A stretch of DNA of 25,419 nt from CAYVQF01 sp964454015 (GTDB lineage: Bacteria; Myxococcota_A; Bradymonadia; UBA4248), in the NCBI GenBank assembly GCA_964454015.1, contig CAYVQF010000072.1:1-25419 (forward strand). Direction: 5' to 3'. The number at the start of each line of letters is the position of its first letter. Position 1 is the first letter of the stretch. The position numbers and the translations under genes are program-made. Below are positions 13,961-22,073 of the stretch, one piece after another. Below the pieces are notes generated by a model. That model did not search any database, had not been told where the DNA came from, and saw only the letters and a program-made list of their open reading frames with translations.

Positions 13961-15109
13961 ATGATTCACTCAGCCCGCAACCAGCCAAGTACCCTTGATG
14001 TTTTATTGGCTTACGATGACCCGCGGGCCGGGATCAGTCCTGGACGAATCGCGGATGACCTGCGCAAGGCAGGGTTCTGGCCGCTCACCGCAGACACGCC
14101 CTGCGCGGTGAGAGCGGATCTCCTGGCGTGGAACATGAGCTTCAGCAACAGGGACCCAGTTGGCTTCGACTGGTTGATCAGTAGCAGCCAAGCGCCCCCC
14201 CCCAAAGAAACAGACTTCTCGGACGATGTCATCGCTGTGTGGAAAACACGCGTGGAGGAATTAGACAAACATTCACTCCTCCGTGCCCGGTACGGTGATC
14301 TACTTCAGGCTTTTGGCGCTCAACGTTTGTCTAAAAAAGAGCGCGCCGAAGCAACACGAACAGCGGTAAGGTCGGTTCTTTGTTTCCTCAGGGACTTGCC
14401 AAATGAGAATGAAGCTGGCTTGACCGTTTTACTTAGGCGAACAATGAACCTCGCCTCTTCAATCCGCGATGACGGCCTCGTCACTGAAGTGGCGGACGCC
14501 ATCATATCCTGGTGTCAGTTGCACGCATCGGCAGAGAAGATCGGAACGTGGAGAATTCTGCAACATCAAGTGTTGGATAAAAAGCGCGTCGCTCTTTCTG
14601 CATCACAGCGGTCGTCTATCGGCGCAATTATGATACAGATGCATAACGATGCCATCGCCTTGATTTCTTCTGGAAAGATTCATCCTGATGTTCTCTTGAG
14701 CTCGGCAACTTCGTTGGCGAAATACAATCATAAGCTCGACCTTCAAATCGACATAGAGGAACTGATAGAAAAAACGTGTGAATTGGCAATGTCGAGCATC
14801 CAAGTCGCGGGTCTTGACCCTTCGGACCAACGTTTGGAATTGGAGAAAGTTAGAGATTTGGCTCGCAATCACGGATGCAACGCGATGGCCAAGCGCATCC
14901 ATACCGCAATTGACAAGACCGCACGAGAAGTTCCAAGCCTCATGAAGGAAACCACATTTAGTTTTGAGATTTCCTCCCTGGAAATTGAAATATGTGTGAC
15001 ATGCTGCATTCAGGATACACTTGATCGAACATTGACCATCCTGTCTCATTTCATTTCTGAAATAATGAAAAACTCTCACGTTCTTCCGTGCAAGAACAAG
15101 CACCGATGA
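13961..15109 (+). pseudogene. DUF4209-type protein, N-terminal part (split by probable frameshift)
   Basis: First 382 residues of what looks like a DUF4209-family gene of about 594 codons. ATG 13961 follows the Lon-like stop by 26 nt with an ACGGGGA ribosome-binding site. The product is alpha-helical (e.g. KTRVEELDKHSLLRARYGDLL, RSVLCFLRDLPN) and ends in residues after HFISEIMK that look out of frame. The DUF4209 domain itself is in the overlapping downstream frame (15088-15744), which opens at 15061. One added A in the A5 run at 15068-15072 would join the two parts. From about 14200 the gene is clearly richer in A+T than everything before it, a sign of separate acquisition. DUF4209 proteins are often found in defence islands; their biochemical role is not established. 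It could also be two genuinely separate proteins. Confidence 0.7.
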
Positions 15110-15744
15110 TGCATTTTACTGCCAAGGATGTTTTGCTGAACGATGACGGTAGAGTTCGCGAAATTCTTGACACCAACGAAAAGAAACAACTGCGAAATTT
15201 GGCGGATCTAATGCTCAGCGTCTACTTTCCCATGGAACGGATAGCCAATGAGGTCATTCAACGGTGCGGATTTACCATTCATAACATCGTGAATTGGCTT
15301 ATGGGCTCTGTGCCCTTCTCCGATCCTTGTCGTCAACGTCAGCTCCACGAAGGCATTCGAGCCTTCTTAGACGGCAACAGCATTGTGGCAACGCACGTCC
15401 TGGCGCCACAAATTGAAGCTGGCGTTCGGCGACTTGCTGATAGCCTTGGCCAGCCGCGGCTGCAATCACGCAATCCATCTGGTGGCCCAGACGAAGTGCG
15501 ACTTCTGGGCAGCTTGCTTGATGACGAAAGGGTCGCGGCGGCGTTGGGTACGGCAGAACATATGCGATTACGTACACTTCTCGTTGAACCCGCCGGCATG
15601 AACCTACGCAACAACATCGCACATGGACTTAGTTCAGACGCTCGACTTGGTATGGCTCAAGCCTTTTGGCTGTTCCATGCGGTATTGGCGCTGGGTTGCA
15701 TCCGTCCAGATCGTGACGAGTCGGAGCCAAAAGGCGAGAGTTGA
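15088..15744 (+). pseudogene. DUF4209 domain, C-terminal part of the split gene
   Basis: This 218-residue reading frame carries the DUF4209 core: THVLAPQIEAGVRRLADSLG (102-121), LLGSLLDD (139-146), HMRLRTLLVEPAGMNLRNN (158-176) and IAHGL. RNNIAH (R174, H179) fits the RxxxxH motif of HEPN ribonucleases. The only starts available are GTG 15088 or ATG 15106/15109, with no ribosome-binding site, and the first residues continue naturally from the preceding frame, so it is better read as the rest of a frameshifted gene than as a separate protein. The sequence upstream in this frame is open only from 15061. It ends at 15744, followed by a gene-poor stretch. Confidence 0.7.
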
Positions 15745-15952
15745 CGTTTCTGCTCGGTTGATTGCAAACCGCCTCCCACCGCAATCCAGAACCCTTGACC
15801 TCCAAACATTCCCACAAACCTCTCCTCCTCATGCCTTTCGCCTCGTGACTGGCACATCGCCCCCCCAAACCCCTTCCTTGACCAGCGTCGACCGCCTATC
15901 TACTCTCGACGCTGGACAAGCGACGGGTGAATAACCCTCGGGAGATGACCGC
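15745..15952. other. Gene-poor stretch after the DUF4209 gene
   Basis: No coding frame with a plausible start or family resemblance. Together with the doubtful 62-aa frame after it, the non-genic interval before the AAA ATPase is 393 nt. I see no strong promoter, terminator hairpin or repeat. It probably contains the promoter of the ATPase cassette. Confidence 0.5.
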
Positions 15953-16141
15953 ATGAACGGGGAGCAAGTGCTTGCAACAATGCAAAGTATGTGGACCGAG
16001 CTGAGCCAACCTTTGGGCAGCCCTTCGGACGGGATACTTCTGTGCCCTCGCGCGCTGCCGCAAAATGGTGACCGCAGCGATGCTGCGTGCGGAGAAAGCG
16101 AACCAGAGCTTGTCACGGCGACTAGGGGTCTGAGAACATGA
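15953..16141 (+). CDS. Possible small protein (62 aa) coupled to the AAA ATPase
   Basis: A short frame starting at ATG 15953 with a good ribosome-binding site (CGGGAGA, 15939-15945) and ending in a TGA that overlaps the ATPase ATG in the ATGA arrangement. The product (MNGEQVLATMQSMWTEL at the start) resembles nothing I know. The same ATGA overlap joins the ATPase to the next gene, which is why I do not dismiss the frame. It may be a real small component, or just a leader for translational coupling. Confidence 0.4.
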   Translation: MNGEQVLATMQSMWTELSQPLGSPSDGILLCPRALPQNGDRSDAACGESEPELVTATRGLRT

Positions 16142-17394
16142 TCACCTCGGTGGAAATACGGGGTTATCGCGCCCTTCGGGCGGTCAAGGTGCCGTTGTCG
16201 GAGTTCCAAGTACTCGTGGGTCCCAACGCGTCCGGAAAAAGTACCTTTTTCGATGCGCTCGCCTTCGTGCGCGATGTGATGCAGGTGGGCCTGGAGTCGG
16301 CGGTCTTCGGCAACATCCGCGCCAACGTTCCCATGCGGGCCGCCGACCCTCTGGAGCTCACCTGGTGTCGAGAGGGTGCACCCATCGAGATCGCCCTCGT
16401 GGCCCGCATCCCCGACACCCATGCGCCGAGCAACAGAAGCCACCAGCGCTTGCGCTATGAGCTGTCCGTAGAGACCCGCGGAGCGCTGCGTTTTGCGAAC
16501 GAAACCCTATGGCTCTGTCCCCACGACAACGGTGCTGAGCCCCAACAACGAACACTTTTCCCCACCGATGCCGCGCTCTCGTCGGCCATTACCCACACAA
16601 CCACGCCCCGAGGCTGGCGCAAGGTCGTCTCCAAAACCCAGACCGGCAACGACTATTTCAAGGCGGAAACATCCGATTGGAACAACATGTTTCGCCTCGG
16701 GCCAGCGAAATCGGCGCTGGCCAACCTGCCTGAAGACGAGCAACGGTTCCCGCTGGCGATCTGGTTCAAGCGTCTGCTGATGGAGGAAACCTACGTCCTT
16801 TCGCTGAACGCAGAGGCCATGCGCCTGCCATCGCCAGCCGGATCTTCACCCACGCTGCTGCCCGACGGCTCCAATCTGCCCTGGGCAGTGCATGCCCTCG
16901 AATCGACACATCCAAAGCGCCTAGAAAGCTGGATCGGCCACCTCCGCACCAGCTTGCGAGATCTGCGTTGCATTCGCACGCGAGAGAAGCCAGAGGACCG
17001 ATCGCGTTATGTCGAGGTCGAGTACGCCAATGGGCTCAAAGCGCCCTCTTGGCTCCTCTCTGACGGCACCCTGCGGATGCTCGCCCTGACCATCCTGGCC
17101 TACGCACCCAACTCGCCCAGCACCATCCTGATCGAGGAGCCGGAGAACGGGATCCACCCCCAGGCCATCGAAACGGTCCTCCAGTCGCTACAGTCCGTTT
17201 ACGACGCCCAGGTCTTTCTGGCCACCCATTCCCCAGTGGTGCTGAGCCTACTTCGCAGTGATCACTTGCTGTGTTTTGCCAAGACTGCCAGCGGCGCTGT
17301 CGACATCGTCGCTGGCAACGAACACCCCCGTCTCAAGGAGTGGAAGGCTGCCGTTCACCTGGGTGACCTGCTCGCCACGGGGGTTTTGGGATGA
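16138..17394 (+). CDS. AAA family ATPase (RecF/OLD-like, AAA15/AAA21 type)
   Basis: The 418-aa protein has an ABC-type SMC/RecF ATPase head: strand VEIRGYRAL (5-13), Walker A GPNASGKS (28-35), an insert of about 200 residues, signature-like WLLSDGTLRML (305-315), Walker B TILIEEPENGIHP (329-341) and the H-loop LATHSPV (361-367). The order and spacing match OLD/AAA15 ATPases of two-gene defence systems, in which the ATPase oligomer senses an invader and controls a nuclease or toxin partner. It lacks the C-terminal TOPRIM of OLD proteins; that role may be supplied by the next gene, whose ATG overlaps its stop. Start ATG 16138 overlaps the 62-aa frame. All motifs look intact. The invader sensed is unknown. 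Confidence 0.88.
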   Translation: MITSVEIRGYRALRAVKVPLSEFQVLVGPNASGKSTFFDALAFVRDVMQVGLESAVFGNIRANVPMRAADPLELTWCREGAPIEIALVARIPDTHAPSNRSHQRLRYELSVETRGALRFANETLWLCPHDNGAEPQQRTLFPTDAALSSAITHTTTPRGWRKVVSKTQTGNDYFKAETSDWNNMFRLGPAKSALANLPEDEQRFPLAIWFKRLLMEETYVLSLNAEAMRLPSPAGSSPTLLPDGSNLPWAVHALESTHPKRLESWIGHLRTSLRDLRCIRTREKPEDRSRYVEVEYANGLKAPSWLLSDGTLRMLALTILAYAPNSPSTILIEEPENGIHPQAIETVLQSLQSVYDAQVFLATHSPVVLSLLRSDHLLCFAKTASGAVDIVAGNEHPRLKEWKAAVHLGDLLATGVLG

Positions 17395-18026
17395 GAGCGC
17401 TGGGCTTCATGGTCGCCGACAAAAACATGGAGGCCTGTCTGCACGGTTTGCTGGGGCGAGACCGTTGGCACTTGTCCATCGGCTGCGCGCCGGTGAACAT
17501 CGACGAGGAGGATGTGATCGTCGCAGCGGGCCACAATGACCCCGGCCTTTTCGCTCGCGGTGCCGAGCTTCTCCGTCCGTTTGCTGGCATCTACCAGCGA
17601 ATGGTCGTCATGATCGATGCTGACTGGGACGGTAGTCCCGGAACGCAAACCATCCAGCAATGCATCTCCCGACACCTGACCAATGCCGGCTGGTCCAATG
17701 ATTCTGGCCTGGCGGTGGTGCTCGATCCCGAAGTAGACGCTTGGCTTTGGACACGCACAGACCACACGGCCAAGTGCCTAGGCTGGGCCACGTGGCCCGC
17801 CCTCGAAGGCCCCCTGGCCGCGGCCGGACTGTGGACGGCGAACCAGCCCAAACCGCCCAGACCAAAGGAAGCTGCCGCTTGGGCGCTGCGTCTGCAGCGC
17901 GAACCTCGCTCATCCCTGGTCTACCGGAGACTCACCGAGACCGTCGGATTGGGACGGTGCACCGACCCGGCATTCGTCTCGCTGCGAGATGCGCTGCGTC
18001 GCTGGTTTCCACCAGAAGGCCCATGA
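17391..18026 (+). CDS. Small TOPRIM/DUF4276-like partner of the AAA ATPase
   Basis: A 211-aa protein starting in an ATGA overlap with the ATPase gene. N-terminal VADKNMEACLHGLLGR (8-23), then GHNDPGLFARGAELLRPF (48-64...), the acidic strand end VVMIDADWDGSPG (72-84; D76, D78, D80) and VVLDPEVDAWLW (109-120). The acidic positions fit a TOPRIM-like metal site as in the DUF4276/RloB/AriB class of ATPase partners. It also resembles what I recall of MAD4-type proteins of methylation-associated defence systems, but I cannot verify this. Probably a nuclease or nuclease-like effector released or regulated by the ATPase. The C-terminal end is Arg-rich (SLRDALRRWFPP). Confidence 0.75.
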   Translation: MRALGFMVADKNMEACLHGLLGRDRWHLSIGCAPVNIDEEDVIVAAGHNDPGLFARGAELLRPFAGIYQRMVVMIDADWDGSPGTQTIQQCISRHLTNAGWSNDSGLAVVLDPEVDAWLWTRTDHTAKCLGWATWPALEGPLAAAGLWTANQPKPPRPKEAAAWALRLQREPRSSLVYRRLTETVGLGRCTDPAFVSLRDALRRWFPPEGP

Positions 18027-18502
18027 GGCGCCACAACACCCCTCGCCTATCATCACGCCACCTTACGACCATGGGCCCCTGGGCGAATCGTGAGAGCCGG
18101 ACGTCGAGGACGAAGCCGCCTTTGCCCAAGCCTGCCCCCAGGAGGCTGACAATGGGCCTTAGCCCCGAGACCGCGACTTTGACTGAGCAAACACTGCTGA
18201 TGAGAAATCTCGCCGCTGAGTGCATGCCACGGCGCTACCTACAGGCGACGCAGCGCCACAACCTGTGGCCGAGCCTTGGCAGCCCGCACGCGTTGTATGC
18301 TAAAAAGTCTTCGCAGGCTCTGCCGAGTGCGGCGTCTTCTTTAGCCCGACGGCCCAAGACCTCAGTGCTGGAGACTCTCGAGATTGCGGGCGGCCTCTCC
18401 GCACTTAGTGAAGCTGCCCAGAACTCCAGAGTTAAGGCAATAAAATTGTGCGGATCCTGATCTTTGCTCGTGTGGTCCGAATCAGGGCTTTGGAAGAAGA
18501 AC
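18027..18502. other. 476-nt interval with one doubtful small frame
   Basis: No clear gene. It contains an SD-preceded 102-codon frame (18152-18460, listed separately). I see no RNA gene, strong promoter or repeat. It separates the defence cassettes from the single accessory genes on the right. Confidence 0.5.
18152..18460 (+). CDS. Doubtful hypothetical protein, 102 aa
   Basis: ATG 18152 is preceded at ideal spacing (6 nt) by a perfect AGGAGG (18140-18145), which is the main argument for this frame. The product (starts MGLSPETATLTEQTLLMRN) is Ser/Ala/Leu-rich with no known motif, and the frame is open upstream through an antisense-like shadow. It could equally be chance or the remnant of a broken gene. 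It ends 42 nt before the acyltransferase start. Confidence 0.3.
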   Translation: MGLSPETATLTEQTLLMRNLAAECMPRRYLQATQRHNLWPSLGSPHALYAKKSSQALPSAASSLARRPKTSVLETLEIAGGLSALSEAAQNSRVKAIKLCGS

Positions 18503-19399
18503 ATGAGCTGGATACCGAGAAATACGTCTGAGTGGGCGCGCGGCATCAAGATAGAAAATCCTGGGGCTTTCTCCCCTCTGCTCGTTCGGATTGCCAATCG
18601 TGTACTTTGGCCGCTGGTGCGTATGCTCTTTAGACCGCAATTGAAAGGTGTCGAAAACCTGCCACGAGATCGCCCCTATCTACTTGTCGCTAACCACTCG
18701 GCCGGTGCCGGAATTGCCGAGATCATGTGCATCATCGCGCTGTACCTCCGTCACGTTGGGCCGACGAAGCCGCTAGCCGGCTTTGCTTTACCGCAAATGT
18801 TCCGTGTCTATCCGCTGTCGCGACTAATGAAATCAGTTGGCGCAATTCCGTCCACCTATGATGCCGCCCAAAGGGCTTTGAAAGAGAATGTACCCATCCT
18901 TGTCTTCCCGGGAGGGAATCACGAGACACTTCGTCCGGTATGGAAGGCCAATCAGGTGGATTTCTGCGGGCGGACTGGCTTTCTCAAAATTGCGCGAGAG
19001 GCCGGCGTTCCGATCATTCCGCTGGGAATTCGGGGGGCCCACTATACTTGTCCGATCTTCGTGCGATCAAAGTTGCTGTCCTGGCTTCTTCTGGTGCCAC
19101 GCGTGTTGAGCCTTAAGCGATGGGCCATCTCGTTGACGGGAGTCTTTGGCGCAACTGCGATTCTTGCGCTGACTCCGCTAAACCTTGAGTGGCGCATTTT
19201 GTTGACGTGGCTATGGCTGGGGTCTCCAATCGTTTTTATCCCCATTATCCCGTGGAACATTCGTCTGCGTATTGGCCAGCCACTAGAGCCACACGATCTT
19301 TTCGAAGATCAATCCGAGCATGCGTTGCACCGTGCATTGCAACACGTGCAGAGCGAAGTTGAAGCATTGATCGCGGTCGGCAACGCGTCTGGCAAATGA
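18503..19399 (+). CDS. PlsC/DGAT-like lysophospholipid acyltransferase family protein
   Basis: The 298-aa protein shows the LPLAT acyltransferase layout: LLVANHSAGAG (60-70) for motif I, LVFPGGNHETLRP (133-145) for motif III, and GRTGFLKIAREAGVPIIPLGIRG (157-178...) for motif IV. The motif I Asp of the usual NHxxxxD is replaced by Gly (NHSAGAG), and motif III reads FPGG as in the bacterial DGAT-like branch rather than FPEG. Two hydrophobic segments (about 190-200 and 215-250) suggest membrane association. Expected to transfer acyl groups to a lysophospholipid or glycerol backbone at the inner membrane. ATG 18503 is preceded by GGAAGAAG (18492-18499) and is preferred over an in-frame TTG at 18464. 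It has no functional link to the defence genes that I can see. Confidence 0.82.
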   Translation: MSWIPRNTSEWARGIKIENPGAFSPLLVRIANRVLWPLVRMLFRPQLKGVENLPRDRPYLLVANHSAGAGIAEIMCIIALYLRHVGPTKPLAGFALPQMFRVYPLSRLMKSVGAIPSTYDAAQRALKENVPILVFPGGNHETLRPVWKANQVDFCGRTGFLKIAREAGVPIIPLGIRGAHYTCPIFVRSKLLSWLLLVPRVLSLKRWAISLTGVFGATAILALTPLNLEWRILLTWLWLGSPIVFIPIIPWNIRLRIGQPLEPHDLFEDQSEHALHRALQHVQSEVEALIAVGNASGK

Positions 19400-19511
19400 G
19401 GCATCACAAGGATATCAAGCTGACAGGCCTCGGCTGCACGGCGGCCTCCGGGTTGCGCCCAGGCGTTATCCTTGGTCACATGTCGTAACCATAGCTAATG
19501 GAGAATACAGA

Positions 19512-20249
19512 TTGAATAATGTCCCAACCGGTTACGAACCACTTTACCGTTTAAAAGTCGTTGCACCCAATCTTTGGATTGTAGATGGCGGTTGGATTAA
19601 GTTTTATGGATTTCCGTTTCCAACCAGAATGACGATTGTTCGTTTATCCAGTGGTGATGTTTGGGTGCACTCCCCAATTCGCATCAACCATGAACTCGCC
19701 ATGTCAATATCATCTCTTGGCCCAGTTCGTTATCTGATTGCGCCGAACTGGATACATTATGCGTGGGTTCCTGAATGGCAGATCTTTTTTCCCGATGCAC
19801 TGACTTTCGTTAGCCCTGGTGTTGTGGAAAGGGCAGCAAGCAGAAAAGTTGCGCTGCGTTTCGATGCGCAGTTGACGAATGAGCCAGCACTACAGTGGGA
19901 CAACGAAATTGATCAGAAAATCGCCGACTCAGGCTATCACCGAGAGGTGGGTTTTTTTCACAAACCATCGCACACACTAATCATTAGTGATCTTATTGAA
20001 AACTTTGAGAAACACAAAATGCCATGGTGGACACGTCCTCTTCTCAAGATTGGCGGTGTTTGTGCGCCAAACGGTGGCATGCCGCGCGATATGGCTGCAA
20101 CTTTTAGACGGCGACGCAAACATTTATCAAGTCTGGTAAGAGAAATGATCGCATGGGAGCCAGAAAGAATCATACTTGCGCATGGGAAGTGGATTGAATG
20201 TGATGGTGTGAATGAACTCAAACGCGCTTTTCACAAATTTTTGACTTAG
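19512..20249 (+). CDS. DUF4336 domain protein (metallo-beta-lactamase-like fold)
   Basis: The 245-aa product follows the DUF4336 pattern: NLWIVDGGWIKFYGFPFPTR (20-39), SSGDVWVHSPI (46-56), RYLIAPNWIHYAWVPEWQ (73-90), FFPDALTF, then FFHKPSHTLIISDLIENF (about 148-165) and RIILAHGKWI near the end. The family is distantly related to metallo-hydrolases and has no proven substrate. The start is TTG 19512 with GGAG at 19500-19503; the first ATG in frame is much later and would remove the first strand. The gene is visibly A+T-richer than all its neighbours, indicating recent transfer from another source. Confidence 0.82.
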   Translation: MNNVPTGYEPLYRLKVVAPNLWIVDGGWIKFYGFPFPTRMTIVRLSSGDVWVHSPIRINHELAMSISSLGPVRYLIAPNWIHYAWVPEWQIFFPDALTFVSPGVVERAASRKVALRFDAQLTNEPALQWDNEIDQKIADSGYHREVGFFHKPSHTLIISDLIENFEKHKMPWWTRPLLKIGGVCAPNGGMPRDMAATFRRRRKHLSSLVREMIAWEPERIILAHGKWIECDGVNELKRAFHKFLT

Positions 20250-20271
20250 TCTAATCTCTCCATGCTACAAT
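20241..20271 (+). promoter_or_regulatory. Probable sigma-70-type promoter for the 137-aa hypothetical
   Basis: TTGACT (20241-20246) overlaps the end of the DUF4336 gene; TACAAT (20266-20271) follows after 19 nt. The -10 is strong and the spacer slightly long. It would give a leader of about 65 nt before ATG 20345 that contains a perfect 6-bp hairpin (20303-20319). Confidence 0.45.
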
Positions 20272-20302
20272 TAAGGTCGGAAAGCCGGAAAAGAGAACAA
20301 TG

Positions 20303-20319
20303 CACCCGACAAGCGGGTG
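20303..20319 (+). other. Hairpin in the leader of the 137-aa hypothetical gene
   Basis: CACCCG and CGGGTG form a perfect 6-bp stem around the 5-nt loop ACAAG. No T-run follows, so it is not a standard terminator. It ends 25 nt before the ATG and could influence translation or transcript stability. Confidence 0.4.
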
Positions 20320-20344
20320 ATTGCCCATTACACCTCAGAAAACG

Positions 20345-20758
20345 ATGTTCGCTATCGAAGCCACCAACTCCAAGAATTGGCGCTGGATCGCCGGCGTCTT
20401 CCAGCATCGCGCCGCCGCTGAAGCGTTTCTTCAGTCGGTGCCTGAAGCAACCCAATCTCAGCACCGCATCGTGGCCTTGCCGCTACAGCGCTATCCCGTG
20501 TTCATCATCGAGGAAGACGGCTTTGAGTACGGCGACGTCCATCTTGTCAGAGCCAAGCTCAAGCGTCTGGTGCCACAAGGTGACGAAGATCACCTGCACC
20601 TGAATGTCTACGCCGTGCGCGAGGACTTTGCCCCTGAAGAGCCAGGAATCGACGCCATGGGCAGCCTAATCCATTGGCACATCACGGACTGGACCCTCCG
20701 GCCCCCTAGATCGCTGGTCTTCGATGAAGAGATCTCGAAGATCGCCGGTGACACCTAG
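20345..20758 (+). CDS. Hypothetical protein, 137 aa
   Basis: No family recognised. Starts MFAIEATNSKNWRWIAGVF, then HRAAAEAFLQSVP and the beta-rich RIVALPLQRYPVFIIEEDGF; it ends with an acidic, Trp-containing tail (HWHITDWTLRPP). The alternating strands and helices suggest a small alpha/beta fold of the type seen in immunity-like or regulatory proteins. ATG 20345 is preferred over an in-frame TTG at 20321, which lies next to the hairpin stem. It is preceded by its own promoter-like sequence, so it is probably monocistronic. Confidence 0.65.
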   Translation: MFAIEATNSKNWRWIAGVFQHRAAAEAFLQSVPEATQSQHRIVALPLQRYPVFIIEEDGFEYGDVHLVRAKLKRLVPQGDEDHLHLNVYAVREDFAPEEPGIDAMGSLIHWHITDWTLRPPRSLVFDEEISKIAGDT

Positions 20759-20854
20759 ACACCCATCGCGCGAGCGTCTTCCCGCAAGCTTCCCCGTTTT
20801 CTGGCCGCAGGACCTATCAACAAGGCAAATCTCATGAAACGGTGGTATTTCTGA

Positions 20855-21838
20855 ATGCATGCACCGACCCCGCATACCCGCAAGTCGTTGCTCGGGTTGC
20901 TATTCCTGTCGGCCCCCCTGCCCGCTTTGGTTGTCGGTGTTCTGGTCATGCAGCAAAGCCGGGTAAGCTCGGGTGTTTGGGTTCAGCAACTCGCTGCAGG
21001 TCTCACCTTGGCGGCGATCTGTGGCGCGCTCAGTTTTTCGCCACGCTTAGGTCGACCGCTGGGCTTCCCAACGAGACCGGTCCTGGCGGTCGGGGCCCTG
21101 CTCCTACTCGCGGTCACCCTTGCCCAGCCAGGCCTCGAAGGGGTACGCCGCTGGGTCTCTCTCGGACCGCTGCACCTGCACGCGGCCTTCCTAGCCCTAC
21201 CGATTCTTATCATGGTAATCGGCAGCTTCCTGAGCGCAGGCCCCAGCCGCGCTTGGGCCTGGGCTTTCCCCCTCGCCACCACTGTGGTCGCGCTCGTCCT
21301 CATGCTTCAGCCGGACCCGTCGCAAGCCAGCGCGTTTGGCGTCGCTCTCGTCGTGCTGCTCTTCGTTCGCGCTTCGCGAACGCGCCGCCTCTGGCTCAGC
21401 GCGGGCATCATCCTGCTGGCTGCCACCGTCGCCTGGACAAGACCCGATCCGCTCGCGCCCGTTCCCCACGTGGAGGACATTGTCGGCCTGGCCGGGGACT
21501 TGGGCGTGGGCTGGGTGGCTGGGGCTCTTGTCGCGTTGCTATTGCTACCCATCCCATTCATTGCCGCTGCTCTCAGCGACCCGCATCGCGACCGCACCGG
21601 CCTCGCCGTCGCCATCTACTTCGCCATCGTCTCCATCATGCCGGCCCTCGGGCCCTATCCCGTTCCAATACTCGGCTTTGGCCTGGCACCGATGCTGGGT
21701 TACTTCGCTGCGCTCGGCTGGGTCATCGTGAAAAGCAGGGCACCCAACCCGCCCTGCGCGCCGCCTGGACTGCCCCCATCCAGCTCGCCCCGAGCTTTGA
21801 AGAAAGCCAAACGGGCCACGAGGGCTGGTAGTCACTAG
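20855..21838 (+). CDS. Divergent, shortened SEDS-type (FtsW/RodA-like) membrane protein
   Basis: A 327-aa protein with about eight to nine hydrophobic segments. It retains a recognisable SEDS sequence order: GVRRWVSLGP (96-105, compare G(A/V)(R/Q)RWL.lGp), LQPDPSQAS (151-159, compare the 'QPDlGta' motif), PHVEDIVGLAGDLG (204-217, where family members have 'h.DFIFa.igEelG' with the catalytic Asp), and PALGPYPVPILGFGLAP (263-279, compare 'P.tGipLPfiSyGgs'). SEDS proteins are peptidoglycan glycosyltransferases; typical FtsW/RodA are 370-420 aa with ten helices, so this one has lost part of the N-terminal helices and many consensus residues. D208 may serve as the catalytic Asp. No penicillin-binding-protein partner is adjacent. 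Start at ATG 20855, immediately after a six-codon frame (20834-20854). Confidence 0.6.
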   Translation: MHAPTPHTRKSLLGLLFLSAPLPALVVGVLVMQQSRVSSGVWVQQLAAGLTLAAICGALSFSPRLGRPLGFPTRPVLAVGALLLLAVTLAQPGLEGVRRWVSLGPLHLHAAFLALPILIMVIGSFLSAGPSRAWAWAFPLATTVVALVLMLQPDPSQASAFGVALVVLLFVRASRTRRLWLSAGIILLAATVAWTRPDPLAPVPHVEDIVGLAGDLGVGWVAGALVALLLLPIPFIAAALSDPHRDRTGLAVAIYFAIVSIMPALGPYPVPILGFGLAPMLGYFAALGWVIVKSRAPNPPCAPPGLPPSSSPRALKKAKRATRAGSH

Positions 21839-22073
21839 CGGCCCGCAACGCTGCGCTTCTCTTTTTTCAGTTCTGTCGTACCTTCTGTCTCGCCTGACAA
21901 GCGCCTCGGATGCGTACACGGGTCGTTGGCCAACACATGTGTACCGGGCTTTTCCGGCCGTTGCTCCCGGTGGGCCAGGGAAGTGAACGCGCTCGAGAAT
22001 TGTATGGCCCCTGTTGAACCACTGGCTCCGCCGTCGTCGACGACGGACAGCCTCGCCATCTAAGGAAGCCACC
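21839..22073. other. 235-nt intergenic interval
   Basis: No gene, hairpin terminator or repeat that I can support. The segment just before the acidic protein (22050-22073) supplies its AAGGAAG ribosome-binding site. Confidence 0.4.

Noticed and set aside
17741..18151. Coding frame over the end of the TOPRIM-like gene
   Set aside because: Arg/Pro/His-rich shadow in another frame; only its last 102 codons, with an AGGAGG site, were kept as a doubtful small gene.
20834..20854. Six-codon leader peptide (MKRWYF) directly before the SEDS-like gene
   Set aside because: The stop touches the next ATG, but a hexapeptide frame is easily produced by chance and no attenuator hairpins or codon bias support it.
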